Below are positions 44,709 through 53,902 of a stretch of 64,000 nt of DNA, piece by piece (within the stretch, counting starts at the first letter, position 1; each line of letters begins with the position of its first letter). Made by a program: the position numbers and the translations under genes. Where the stretch lies: NCBI RefSeq assembly GCF_900182955.1, contig NZ_FXUL01000025.1, forward strand, positions 27,244 through 91,243, written 5' to 3'. The notes under the pieces are model-generated. The model was not told the origin of the DNA and did no database searches. It worked only from the letters and a program-made list of their open reading frames with translations. Source of the stretch: Noviherbaspirillum suwonense. Its GTDB lineage: Bacteria; Pseudomonadota; Gammaproteobacteria; Burkholderiales; Burkholderiaceae_D.

Positions 44709-47141
44709 ATGAACCGTATCTACCGATCCATCTGGAATGAAAGCGCCGGCGCCTATGCCGCCGTCTCCGAACTCGCCCCGGGCGCAGGCAAGAAGGCACG
44801 GCTGCGCCTGCGCAATGGCGGCGACCGCATCGCGATGACGCTGAAGGTGCTGGCCGCCTCCGTGATGCTGGCCGTCAGCGCCAGCGCGTATGCGCTGCCG
44901 GCCGGCGGCGTCGTTTCCGCCGGCAGCGCCAGCGTAGGCGGCACCCCTGGCAACATGGTCGTCACGCAGTCCAGCCAGAATGCGGCAATCAACTGGCAGA
45001 GTTTCAGCATCGCAGCCGGCGAGTCGGTGAACTTCGTCCAGCCCGGCAGCAGCGCGGTGGCGCTGAACCGGGTCATCGGGCCGGACCCGACCAGCATCCT
45101 TGGCAACCTGAGCGCCAACGGCAAGGTGTTCCTGGTCAATCCGAACGGCATCCTCTTCGGCACCAGCGCATCGGTCAATGTCGCCGGGCTGGTCGCGTCG
45201 AGCCTGAACATCAGCGATGCGGACTTCATGGCGGGCCGCTACAAGTTCAGCGGCGCGGGCAACGGCGCCGTGACCAACCAGGGGAACATCAATGCCGACA
45301 ACGGCTACGTCGCCCTGCTCGGCAAGCAGGTCGCCAACGATGGCGTGATCTCGGCGAGACTGGGCAGCGTGGCGCTGGCCAGCGGCGAGGCAATGACGCT
45401 CGACCTTGCCGGCGACAAGCTGCTGAACGTCCAGATCGATCAGGGCGCGGTCAATGCGCTGGTCCAAAACGGCGGCATGATCCAGGCCGACGGCGGCCTC
45501 GTGCTGATGACGACGCAGGCAGCGGGCAGCCTGCTCTCGGGCGCGGTGAACAATACCGGCACGGTGTTGGCGCAGACCATCTCCAGCAGCAACGGCACGA
45601 TCAGGCTGCTTGGCGGCGCGGGCAATGGCGCAGTCGACGTCGGCGGCACGCTCGACGCCAGCGCGCCCGGTGGCGGCAACGGCGGCACGATCGAAACCTC
45701 GGCAGCCCGCGTGAAGGTGCAGAACAGCGCAGCGGTCACCGCCGCGGCCCCGCTGGGAACGTCCGGCACCTGGACGATCGCTCAGCAGACCTTTACCGTC
45801 GGCACCGGCGCCGGCGACAGCATCGCCGGCGCCACGCTGTCCAACGTGCTGGTGACGACCAGCGTGACGATCGGCACCTCCGCCATCCCCGCTGGCGCCC
45901 CGCCGGGCACCGGCGACATCACGGTCAATGACGCGGTGAGCTGGACGGCCAGCAAGACGCCGACGACGCTGACCTTGAATGCGACCGGCGACGTCATTCT
46001 GAACAATGCCATCAGCGCCACGAAGGGCAACGTGGTCGCGTGCTGCGGGCGCGATATCAACGTCGATGCCCCCATTACCACGGTCAACGGCAGCGTCCTG
46101 CTCAGCGCGGCGCGCGATGTCAACCTGGACGCGGCGCTGACGACGACCGATGGAAACGTCGCAATCTGCGCGGCAAACGATATCCGCATCGGCGCGCAGA
46201 TCACGCTGACCCGGGGCAGCAGCATTCCGGCGCAAAGCCTCGGCTTGCCCCTGGGCCTGCTGCTGAACGCCGGCTTTGGCGGCGGCGGTCCGGGCATGTC
46301 CGGCGGCACCGTCGTGTTCGATCCGCTGGCGCCGCCGGTCGTGGTGACCGGCCCGAATGCGCCGGTGACGATCAACTACAACCCGACCTCGTACACGACG
46401 CCGACCGACTTCCTTCCGCATTTCACGTTGACCGACGCCGCGCTGACCCAGCACATGCTGGTATTCGCATCTGGCGGCGACAAGGGCTACGACGGCACGA
46501 CCGCGACCACGCTCGATTCGCTGAAGGGCAACCCTGCCGGCGTCACGCTGCTTGCAGGCCCGGGCAGCACCGCCAGTTTCGATAGCGCGGATGCAGGCGC
46601 CGGCAAGACGATCACCTTCACCGGCTATACGCTGGGCGGCCCAAACGCCGGCGCCTATGCGCTTCCCACCTCATGCTGCGGACCGATCGCGGCGCGCACG
46701 ACCGGCACCATCACCGCAGCCGCGGCCGGTTCGTCGCCGGCCATCGGATCGCCCACCAGCGGCGGTGCAGCCCGTCCTGGCGCAACGCCGTCGACTGGTG
46801 CGGCGGGCCGGCCCGGGTCGACGCCATCGACCGGCACATTACCGCTACTGCCGGGCTCGACCCCGCTGTGGACCATCGCGGCCGGCCCCGACGCGACGGA
46901 AGCGGTGTTCAGCGTGGTGTCGGGAATTGCGTACCGTTCGGTCACGCCGCCGTCGACCATGGTGCTCCCGCCGTTCGATGCCGGTCCGCCGCTGACCATC
47001 GTCGCCGGCCCGGCGCCGCTGCCCCCGGTGGAGATCGTCCCGGCCCCGGTCGCCGCGCCGCCGGTCTTCGTCCAGCCCGTGCCGGTCCCGGTTGAAAGGC
47101 CGGCCCTACGCAAACGGCCGAGGAAGCAGGACCGGAACTGA
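44709..47141 (+). CDS. Filamentous-haemagglutinin-type TpsA exoprotein
   Basis: 810 residues. It begins with the extended ESPR signal (MNRIYRSIWNESAGAYAAVSE), then a hydrophobic stretch ending SASAYA and a TPS secretion domain (~65-310: QNAAINWQSFSIAAGESVNFVQ, GKVFLVNPNGILFGTSASVNVAGLVASSL). A beta-helical passenger with repeated DGNVAICAAND and INVDAPITTVNGSVLLSAARD motifs follows. A YDG-type unit (GGDKGYDGTTATTL, GYTLGGPNAGAYAL) comes next. The tail is Pro/Gly-rich and ends in a basic RKRPRKQ segment. It is a short TpsA, likely a cell-surface adhesin exported by the upstream transporter. Confidence 0.9.
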   Translation: MNRIYRSIWNESAGAYAAVSELAPGAGKKARLRLRNGGDRIAMTLKVLAASVMLAVSASAYALPAGGVVSAGSASVGGTPGNMVVTQSSQNAAINWQSFSIAAGESVNFVQPGSSAVALNRVIGPDPTSILGNLSANGKVFLVNPNGILFGTSASVNVAGLVASSLNISDADFMAGRYKFSGAGNGAVTNQGNINADNGYVALLGKQVANDGVISARLGSVALASGEAMTLDLAGDKLLNVQIDQGAVNALVQNGGMIQADGGLVLMTTQAAGSLLSGAVNNTGTVLAQTISSSNGTIRLLGGAGNGAVDVGGTLDASAPGGGNGGTIETSAARVKVQNSAAVTAAAPLGTSGTWTIAQQTFTVGTGAGDSIAGATLSNVLVTTSVTIGTSAIPAGAPPGTGDITVNDAVSWTASKTPTTLTLNATGDVILNNAISATKGNVVACCGRDINVDAPITTVNGSVLLSAARDVNLDAALTTTDGNVAICAANDIRIGAQITLTRGSSIPAQSLGLPLGLLLNAGFGGGGPGMSGGTVVFDPLAPPVVVTGPNAPVTINYNPTSYTTPTDFLPHFTLTDAALTQHMLVFASGGDKGYDGTTATTLDSLKGNPAGVTLLAGPGSTASFDSADAGAGKTITFTGYTLGGPNAGAYALPTSCCGPIAARTTGTITAAAAGSSPAIGSPTSGGAARPGATPSTGAAGRPGSTPSTGTLPLLPGSTPLWTIAAGPDATEAVFSVVSGIAYRSVTPPSTMVLPPFDAGPPLTIVAGPAPLPPVEIVPAPVAAPPVFVQPVPVPVERPALRKRPRKQDRN

Positions 47142-47154
47142 CCGGGGGAGAGCC

Positions 47155-47979
47155 ATGGGGAAACGACCAGGACACCGCACGGGACGAAACGGCGGCAGGC
47201 GTTTTGCCGCGCTTCCGCTGCGAATGAAGCAGCCGGCATCGCGCCTGCTCCGTCTCGCGGGATTCGTCGGCAGCCTGGCGGTCGCGGTTGGCGGCATGTC
47301 GCCCGCGCTTGCCGCCGACGGGCCGCCGTCCGGCGTCGGAGACGGGTTCGTGCAGTCGGCACAGTCGCCGACGCCATCCGTGCCGGCTGAGGCGCTGCCA
47401 GCCGCGCCAAGAAAGGCCAACGCCGGGCGCGAGCCGATGTCGGCTGCGGCCCGGGAAATGGCAGACTGGGTGGTCGGTTCCGGCAACAATGACAAGCTGC
47501 CGTTCATCGTGGTCGACAAGGTGGAGGCCAGGACGTTTGCGTTCGACATGGACGGCAACCTCCTCGGCGCCACATCCGTGCTGCTGGGCCTCGCGCATGG
47601 CGACGACTCGGTCCCCGGCATCGGCGAGCGCAAGCTTTCGACGATACGGCCGGAAGAGCGGACCACGCCCGCCGGGCGCTTCGTCGCTTCGCTCGATACC
47701 AACCTCCGCGGCCAGGACATCCTCTGGGTCGACTACGATGCCGCGATTTCCCTGCATGCGGTCGTCCCCGGCACGCCGAAGGAACGGCGCGCGGCGCGCC
47801 TGGCAAGCCCGGCGTCGGCGGACAAGCGGATTTCCTACGGCTGCATCAATGTGCCGGCCGCCTTTTTCCAGAAAGTCGTCCGCCCGGCCTTCCTGAAGAC
47901 GGAAGGCGTGGTCTACGTTCTGCCGGAAACGCGCAAGGCGCACGAGACCTTTGCGGCATACGGATATCCGACCCGATAA
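47155..47979 (+). CDS. YkuD-type L,D-transpeptidase-like periplasmic protein
   Basis: 274 residues. After a basic N-terminus and a membrane/signal segment (LLRLAGFVGSLAVAVGGMSPALA), the C-terminal half carries the L,D-transpeptidase pattern. It has TTPAGRF, ISLHAVVPG and SYGCINVP with catalytic Cys230 and a preceding His. Such enzymes form 3-3 peptidoglycan links or anchor proteins to the wall. GGGGGAGAG precedes the ATG. It follows the TpsA gene by 13 bases, so it is likely cotranscribed; a role in anchoring or wall remodelling for surface display is speculative. Confidence 0.8.
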   Translation: MGKRPGHRTGRNGGRRFAALPLRMKQPASRLLRLAGFVGSLAVAVGGMSPALAADGPPSGVGDGFVQSAQSPTPSVPAEALPAAPRKANAGREPMSAAAREMADWVVGSGNNDKLPFIVVDKVEARTFAFDMDGNLLGATSVLLGLAHGDDSVPGIGERKLSTIRPEERTTPAGRFVASLDTNLRGQDILWVDYDAAISLHAVVPGTPKERRAARLASPASADKRISYGCINVPAAFFQKVVRPAFLKTEGVVYVLPETRKAHETFAAYGYPTR

Positions 47980-48208
47980 GGCCTGCGCTGCCGGCTGCGA
48001 TGTTCCAGGCCGGCAGCGCTGCGGCGGAGTTGGCCCAGCAATGCCCGCCCGTTCGTACGCCGGCTTTATTCCACGCTGACGCCGGCCCCGCAACGCTTGC
48101 CTTGCCTGCTGCGCGCCCGTCCGACCTGGCGGTAAATGGGGCCAGTTTGCCGTTCAGCGTATACTCTGCGACCTTCCGAATTGCGCTGCCTTCATCATTC
48201 ACACAGTC

Positions 48209-48676
48209 ATGAACCTGAAAATAGAACCCAAAGACATCGGCAAGAGCGCCGAAAACCTGCTGGCCGCCCTGAAAAATGCCGGCGTCGACCTGCGGGACGA
48301 ACCCGGCACATCCGGCAAGCTGTGGCGTGCGTTGTCGGCCAGTGCGCGTGCAGGACTGACCCGGGACTTTCTCGACGAGATCCAGGCGCGCCAGGAGATG
48401 GAAATCGAAAAGGACGCGGTCGCTGCGCGCTTCGATGCCACCGGCAAACAGCATCCGGCCGATCTCGCCTTCCTGCTGCTGAGCCTGTTCTGCGTGTCGC
48501 CGGACGAATCGTTCGAGATGGCGGTCGACGTGCTGGCCCTGCTGCAGGCGAAAAAGGCCGGCCAGACCGCGCCGGTCCCGGCAGATGCCTGCGACACCAT
48601 GCCACGCCCGGTCGGCCTGGCGGTGCCGTCCCGCGTCTGGCGCGCGCCCGCCGACAGCGGACTATCGGTCTTCTGA
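48209..48676 (+). CDS. Hypothetical protein
   Basis: 155 residues, largely helical, soluble, without signal peptide. The N-terminal part (KIEPKDIGKSAENLLAALKNAG) and a hydrophobic helix (HPADLAFLLLSLFCVSPDESFEMAVDVLALLQA) suggest a compact helical fold. The last ~40 residues are Pro-rich and probably disordered. I do not recognise a family. Codon use is typical of the host, supporting a real gene. It stands alone, 230 bases after the transpeptidase gene. Confidence 0.55.
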   Translation: MNLKIEPKDIGKSAENLLAALKNAGVDLRDEPGTSGKLWRALSASARAGLTRDFLDEIQARQEMEIEKDAVAARFDATGKQHPADLAFLLLSLFCVSPDESFEMAVDVLALLQAKKAGQTAPVPADACDTMPRPVGLAVPSRVWRAPADSGLSVF

Positions 48677-48943
48677 AGCCGGCATCCAGGTAAAACGGGC
48701 CGCCGTGCAGGATTAGCCCACCCGGACTCCGCGGCAATCGCAGCTGGCGCTGGACGGCCGGACCCTCTCTGCGCGGCGGAATCGCAGCCATCGGGCGCGA
48801 TTTCCCAGTTACCACCAGGCTGTAATTAATCAGCGAAAGTTTGTTTCATCCATGGCCGAGGTTGTCGGTTACAATGGTTCTTAGAGGAAACATTTGTCGT
48901 CACCTCTTCCCGACCATCGACACCATCCTCCCTGGAGAAACCT

Positions 48944-50038
48944 ATTTACGTCCCGACCAAGTATTCGGCTGCCTTTCTCGCCATGCTCACCCTGCTGCCG
49001 CTGGCGTCCCTGCCTGGAACTGCCGCCGCGCAGGACCAAAGCCGCCAGCAATACGGCCGCAATGCCGCGACACCGCATATCGACGGCTTCAATGTCGATG
49101 AAGTACGCAAGCTCGCGCCGGGCACGGAAATGAAGTTCGACCTGTACGGCAGTCCGGGCGGCATGGCCAGCCTGCGCATCGTCGGCGCGCAGCGCAACCT
49201 GAACCTGGTCGAGGAAAGCCCTGGCGAATACACCGGCATCTACACCATCGGCAGCCGTGACCGCATCACCGCCAACAGCGCGGTGACCGGCAATCTCCGG
49301 GTCGGGAACCAGGTCGCGACCGCGGTGCTGAGCGAATCGCTGCAGCGCGGCGTGCCGCCGAAATCGGCGCGCAGCAACCAGGCCGCGCCGAAGGCGCCGC
49401 AGATCAGCCGGTTCGACGTGCAGCCGGCAGGCGACGTCAGCCGCGGCAGCGAACTTGCCTTTACCCTGCAAGGCACGCCGGGCGGCAAGGTCGATATCCG
49501 GATTGATGGCGCCCAGGGCAGCTTCTTCCTGAACGAAGTCCGCAGCGGCGAGTACACCGGCATCTATACCATCCGCCGGAACGATCACATCATGCCGTCG
49601 AGCACCGTCATCGCCAACCTGCGCGTGGACCAGCGCGTGTCGAGCTATACGTTGCGACAGCCGCTGGTGGCCGCCTCGCGGCCGGTCGAGCGTGCCGACC
49701 GGTATTGCGGCAACTGCGGCTCGGTCGAGGCGGTTAATCTCGTCGAGGTGAAAGGCGATGCCGGCTACCTGGGCACGATAGGCGGCGGACTGGCCGGCGT
49801 CCTGCTGGGCAGCCAGATTGGCGGCGGCAACGGCCGCACGGTGGCGCAGGTGGCTGGCGCTGTCGGCGGCGCGCTGGCCGGACGCGAAGTGGAAAAACGC
49901 GTCGGCAACAGTACGCACTATGAAGTCCTGGTGCGACTGGACAACGGCGGCACCCAGACCGTGTCGACGGCAACCGACCCCGGCCTGCGCCAGGGCGAGA
50001 AGGTCCGCATCGTCGATGGCGGCCTCACGCGCATCTGA
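48944..50038 (+). CDS. Glycine-zipper outer-membrane-type protein with two tandem repeat domains (probable ATT start)
   Basis: 364 residues if initiated at ATT (48944), 351 from the first ATG (48983). From ATT the signal peptide is complete: a basic YVPTKYS start, then AAFLAMLTLLPLASLPGTAAA. GGAG lies six bases before ATT, whereas the ATG has no ribosome site. Two ~110-residue repeats follow (LAPGTEMKFDLYGSPGGMASLRIVGA/YTGIYTIGSRDRI and SRGSELAFTLQGTPGGKVDIRIDGA/YTGIYTIRRNDHI). Then come a CGNCG pair and a glycine-zipper 2TM domain (GTIGGGLAGVLLGSQIGGG, AGAVGGALAGREVEKRV) and a small beta domain. Glycine-zipper proteins insert in or brace the outer membrane. Exact role unknown. Confidence 0.75.
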   Translation: MYVPTKYSAAFLAMLTLLPLASLPGTAAAQDQSRQQYGRNAATPHIDGFNVDEVRKLAPGTEMKFDLYGSPGGMASLRIVGAQRNLNLVEESPGEYTGIYTIGSRDRITANSAVTGNLRVGNQVATAVLSESLQRGVPPKSARSNQAAPKAPQISRFDVQPAGDVSRGSELAFTLQGTPGGKVDIRIDGAQGSFFLNEVRSGEYTGIYTIRRNDHIMPSSTVIANLRVDQRVSSYTLRQPLVAASRPVERADRYCGNCGSVEAVNLVEVKGDAGYLGTIGGGLAGVLLGSQIGGGNGRTVAQVAGAVGGALAGREVEKRVGNSTHYEVLVRLDNGGTQTVSTATDPGLRQGEKVRIVDGGLTRI

Positions 50039-50079
50039 CCGTCAGGACCCGGCGTCCCGGCCGGCCGGATGCGCAGCGT

Positions 50080-51348
50080 TCAGCCGGCTTTCGGGGCGTC
50101 AGCCGGCGCCGGACGGCTTTGCAGGCTCTGGCGCGGACCGAAGAATTCGAAATGCACCTGTCCGGGCGGAATGCCCCACGTGAGCAATTCATGATAGATG
50201 TTGATCATGAAGGGCTGCGGTCCGCAGAAGTAATAGTCGGCATCGCGCTCCGGCACGAACGATTCGATCAGCGCCGCATCGATCAGCCCGGTGCTGGCAT
50301 TGCCGCTGCGCGCCGGGTCCGTCCTCTGCGGGTCGCTGTACCGGTAATGCACGCTCAGCCGCGGATGGCTGCGCGCCAGTTCATCCAGGGTCGGCTTGAA
50401 CGCCTGCACGTCCTCGTGGAGGCTGCCGTGGATCAGCACGATGTCCCGCTCGGGCATCGCTTCCAGCGCCGTGAGCAGCATGCTCAGGATGGGCGTGATG
50501 CCGATGCCGGCCGCGAGCAGCACCAGCTGCCGCGGGTGCTTTTCGGTCACGTCGAGAAAGAATTCCCCGCACGGCGGCGCCAGCGCGATTTCCCCGCCCA
50601 CATCGACCCGATCATGCAGGAAGTTGGAGACGTAGCCGGAGGGCAGATCCGCTTCCGGCCCTTCCTCGCGCTTGACGCTGATCCGCAGCCATGGCTGCCC
50701 GGGCTTGTCGGACAGGCTGTAATTGCGCATCGTGGTCGACCCGTCCGCGGTGGGCACGCGCACCGTGGTGTATTGCCCGGGCCTGAATAGCGGGAGCGTC
50801 CCGTCGCCCGCGGCCGGCACCAGGTAGAAGGACGTGATATTCGCGCTTTCCCTGACCTTGCGGTCGACGCGGAATGCCTTGAAGCCCTCCCATCCGCCCG
50901 GCCGCTGCGCGTTTTCCCGGTAGATCTGCTTTTCCCGCCCGGTCAGGATATCGGCCAGGAATCCGTACGCCTGCGCCCAGGCATCGATGACTTCGTCGGT
51001 TGCGCCGGCGCCCAGCACTTCCCGGATGGAGGCCAGCAGGTTTTCCCCGACGATCGGATAGTGCTCGGGCTTGATCATCAGCGAAGCGTGTTTCTGCGCG
51101 ATCAGCTCGACGGCGCCGCCCAGCACTTCCAGGTTATCGATATTGGCCGCATAGGCGGTGATGGCCGCCGCGAGCGCGCGCTGCTGCGCGCCGGCGGTCT
51201 GGTTCGCCCGGTTGAACAGGGGCATGACTTCCGGGTTATGGGCAAACATGCGGCTGTAGAAATGGCGGGTCAGCGTCTCGCCGTGGGCTTCCAGGATCGG
51301 CGCGGTGGACTTGACGATTGCAATGGTGGTGGGAGCGAGCATTGACAT
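50080..51348 (-). CDS. hmp: Flavohaemoglobin (NO dioxygenase)
   Basis: 422 residues. The globin domain (1-140) carries AIVKSTAPILEAHGETLTRHFY and the proximal haem His in AQKHASLMIKPEHYP. The FAD domain follows, with MRNYSLSDKPGQ. The NAD domain has LLAAGIGITPILSML and YYFCGPQPFM. Hmp oxidises NO to nitrate with O2 and NADPH/NADH in the cytoplasm. Start at 51348 (MSMLAPTT) has a moderate AAGGGA; an alternative ATG lies two codons later. The frame upstream is open but without homology. It is divergent from the MarR gene. I did not find a clear NsrR site. Confidence 0.95.
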   Translation of the reverse strand: MSMLAPTTIAIVKSTAPILEAHGETLTRHFYSRMFAHNPEVMPLFNRANQTAGAQQRALAAAITAYAANIDNLEVLGGAVELIAQKHASLMIKPEHYPIVGENLLASIREVLGAGATDEVIDAWAQAYGFLADILTGREKQIYRENAQRPGGWEGFKAFRVDRKVRESANITSFYLVPAAGDGTLPLFRPGQYTTVRVPTADGSTTMRNYSLSDKPGQPWLRISVKREEGPEADLPSGYVSNFLHDRVDVGGEIALAPPCGEFFLDVTEKHPRQLVLLAAGIGITPILSMLLTALEAMPERDIVLIHGSLHEDVQAFKPTLDELARSHPRLSVHYRYSDPQRTDPARSGNASTGLIDAALIESFVPERDADYYFCGPQPFMINIYHELLTWGIPPGQVHFEFFGPRQSLQSRPAPADAPKAG

Positions 51349-51685
51349 TGGGGTGTGGTCCCTTGTGGTCACGCGTTGCGCATGGCGCGTCGCGGGTTGG
51401 TTTAGGAAGCGGATGCGCGATGCGACCGGCGTCATCCACTGCGGATGTCTCCTCTGTCTCACCAGAGTGCGGTCCTGTGCGCTGCAGCCTTTCCTTTGAC
51501 AGCGCAATCGCCAGAATAATGCCGGCCCGGCGAAATCGCCTGCCCGCCGCCGGGGACAACGCGCGGAGGCGCTTGGCCATGGCGCATTTATATCACGCCA
51601 TGATATATTATTTGCGTCCCCGTTTCCAGCTTGTCCCGCGCGCCGCTCCCGGTCGCGGGCCAGCTCAACCATTCCCCTGTCCACC
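51349..51685. promoter_or_regulatory. hmp/marR divergent control region with perfect palindrome
   Basis: TATATCA-CGCCA-TGATATA at 51589-51607 is a perfect 19-base dyad, typical in size and spacing for a MarR-family operator, about 80 bases before the marR start. It is AT-rich within GC-rich DNA and overlaps promoter-like TATATT. It may mediate autoregulation and also affect hmp. Confidence 0.6.
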
Positions 51686-52135
51686 GTGCCCTCTTCCAAA
51701 AAACTGGCGAAGCCCGACTTCGAAGCCCTGTCCGAATTCCGATACCAATTGCGCCGCTTCCTGCGCTTCAGCGAGCAGGCCGCCGAAAGCGAGGGACTGA
51801 CGCCCCAGCAATACCTGCTGCTCTTGCATATCAAGGGCATGCCCGGCAGGGAGACTGCGACCGTCGGCGAACTGGCGGAACGGCTGCAGGTGCTGCCGCA
51901 TGGCGCGCTGGCCCTGGTCAACCGCTGCGAGGCGGCCGGACTCGTCGTCCGGGAGGAAGGCGCGAACGACCGCCGGCAGGTGCTGGTGAGCCTCACCGCC
52001 GACGGCGAGGGGCGGCTCCGGCGCCTGGCGGACCGGCATCGGGCGGAATTGCAGTCGCTGAACAATGTTTTCCAGGTCGCCCATATTTCGGCCTTCAACG
52101 ACGAGGGAGCGGACAGTGCAACTTCATCGTCGTGA
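51686..52135 (+). CDS. MarR-family transcriptional regulator
   Basis: 149 residues from a GTG. It is a winged helix-turn-helix: LTPQQYLLLLHIKG, TVGELAERLQVLPHGALALVNRCEAAGLVVRE and the wing ANDRRQVLVSLTADG. MarR proteins bind short palindromes as dimers and release on ligand or oxidant; one Cys is present in the recognition region. The last 20 bases overlap the ClC gene start, so the two are coupled. It likely controls itself and the ClC and molybdoenzyme genes via the palindrome at 51589-51607. Ligand unknown. Confidence 0.88.
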   Translation: MPSSKKLAKPDFEALSEFRYQLRRFLRFSEQAAESEGLTPQQYLLLLHIKGMPGRETATVGELAERLQVLPHGALALVNRCEAAGLVVREEGANDRRQVLVSLTADGEGRLRRLADRHRAELQSLNNVFQVAHISAFNDEGADSATSSS

Positions 52136-53867
52136 CTACAGCGTCGACGGCCGGCTCCTGCTGCTCTGCCTGATCGCTGCCGTGATCGGCGGCCTGAGCA
52201 CGGGCGCGGCCTGGGCGCTGCTCAACCTGATCCGCTTCTTCACCAACCTGTTCTTTTTCCAGACGGTGTCGTTTGCGGACCGCTCGCCGGCAACGCACCA
52301 GCTCGGCGCCTGGGTGATCGTCGTCCCGGTACTGGGCAGCCTGATCGTCGGCCTGATGGCCCGCTACGGCTCCGAAAAGATCCGCGGCCACGGCATCCCC
52401 GAAGCGATCGAAGCCATCCTGTTCGGCAAGAGCCGCATGTCGGCGCGGGTCGCGGTGCTCAAGCCGCTGGCGTCCGGCATCGTCATCGGCAGCGGCGGTC
52501 CTTTCGGCGCCGAGGGGCCGATCATCATGACCGGCGGCGCGATCGGCTCCCTGGTCGCGCAGCATTTTTCGGTGAGCGCCGCCGAGCGCAAGACGCTGCT
52601 GGTGGCCGGCGCAACCGCCGGCATGACCGCGGTCTTCGGCACCCCCGTGGCCGCGGTGCTGCTGGCGGTCGAGCTGCTGCTGTTTGAATGGCGCCCTCGC
52701 AGCCTGCTGCCGGTAATACTGGCCTGCGCGGTCGCCGGCTTCGGCCGGCCGCTGCTGATGGAAGCCGGGCCGCTGTTCCCCCTGCAGACCGCGCCGGCGT
52801 CGCTCGCCGCACTGGGCGTCTGCCTGGTCGCGGGACTGCTGAGCGGCATGCTGTCGGCCGTGATGTCGAAGGCGCTGTATCGGGTCGAGGACCTGTTCGC
52901 GCATCTGCCTGTGCACTGGATGTGGTGGCCCGCGCTCGGCGCCGTCGCGGTCGGCGTCGGCGGTTGGCTGGAGCCGCGCGCGCTGGGCGTCGGCTACGAT
53001 GTCATCGCCGACCTGCTGAACCACCGGATCGTCGCATCCGCCGCCTGCTCGCTACTGGCGATCAAGGCCATCATCTGGGTGATTGCGCTGGGTTCCGGCA
53101 CGTCCGGCGGCGTGCTGGCGCCGCTGCTGATGCTGGGCGCGGGGCTGGGCACGGCGGTCTCGATCATCTTCCCGGGAAGCGACCCGTCGCTATGGCCGCT
53201 GGTCTGCATGGCGGCCGTGCTGGCCGGCGTGCTCGGCGCCCCGTTGACAGCTGCCGTGTTCGCGCTCGGGCTGACCGGCGACTTCAATGCGCTGCTGCCG
53301 CTGCTGCTGGCAACCGGCGTGTCGTACGGCTTCACGGTGATGGTAATGCGCCGCTCCATCATGACGGAAAAGATCGCGCGGCGCGGCCTGCACATCTACC
53401 GGGAATACAGCGTCGACCCGCAGGAACGCGTGTTCGTCGAAGAAGTCATGACAGTCGATGCGGTGTCCATCGCTGCCGGCATGGCGCTGGCCGCGGCCGA
53501 TGCGCAGTACTTCGGCGACGGCCAGCTGCACCGGGCCTTCCCGGTGGTCGACGCCGACGGCGTCGTGCTCGGCATGCTGGACCGCACGCTGTTGCAGCAG
53601 GCGCTGGCGAGCGGCGCCGGCGGGACGCTGGCGACGCTCTTCGACAAGCCGCCGGCCTGCGCATTGCCGACCGAGACTTGCCAGGTCGTGGCGCGGCGCA
53701 TGGCGTCGCTGCACCTGGAACGGCTGCCGGTCGTTTACAGCCGAGACGAACGGCGGCTGGCGGGCTTGATCAGCCGCAGCGACCTGGTCAAGCCGACCGG
53801 CCTGAGCTTCGTTGAAGAGCATGTTCGCGAACGGCTGCTGGGCCGGCGCGAGCGCCCGGCTTCCTGA
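52116..53867 (+). CDS. ClC-family chloride channel/transporter with CBS domains
   Basis: 583 residues, starting at GTG with GGGAG seven bases upstream. About ten to twelve membrane helices carry the ClC selectivity motifs GHGIPEAIEA, GSGGPFGAEGP (with the gating Glu) and GTSGGVLAPLL. After the membrane part come two CBS domains (~450-505 and ~520-570; VEEVMTVDAVSI, LHLERLPVVYSRDERRLAGLISRSDL), which often sense nucleotides. The presence of the gating Glu suits a channel or H+/Cl- exchanger. It sits between the MarR and molybdoenzyme genes. Confidence 0.9.
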   Translation: MQLHRRDYSVDGRLLLLCLIAAVIGGLSTGAAWALLNLIRFFTNLFFFQTVSFADRSPATHQLGAWVIVVPVLGSLIVGLMARYGSEKIRGHGIPEAIEAILFGKSRMSARVAVLKPLASGIVIGSGGPFGAEGPIIMTGGAIGSLVAQHFSVSAAERKTLLVAGATAGMTAVFGTPVAAVLLAVELLLFEWRPRSLLPVILACAVAGFGRPLLMEAGPLFPLQTAPASLAALGVCLVAGLLSGMLSAVMSKALYRVEDLFAHLPVHWMWWPALGAVAVGVGGWLEPRALGVGYDVIADLLNHRIVASAACSLLAIKAIIWVIALGSGTSGGVLAPLLMLGAGLGTAVSIIFPGSDPSLWPLVCMAAVLAGVLGAPLTAAVFALGLTGDFNALLPLLLATGVSYGFTVMVMRRSIMTEKIARRGLHIYREYSVDPQERVFVEEVMTVDAVSIAAGMALAAADAQYFGDGQLHRAFPVVDADGVVLGMLDRTLLQQALASGAGGTLATLFDKPPACALPTETCQVVARRMASLHLERLPVVYSRDERRLAGLISRSDLVKPTGLSFVEEHVRERLLGRRERPAS

Positions 53868-53902
53868 CGCCGGCGCCTGCGCCGCCCAACCTGGATCAAG
53901 AC

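Noticed and set aside
46460..46680. YDG-type unit of the TpsA protein as a separate gene
   Set aside because: It is in frame within the 810-residue protein and has no start of its own.
51349..51560. NsrR operator for hmp
   Set aside because: No stretch matches the expected paired half-sites well enough to call.
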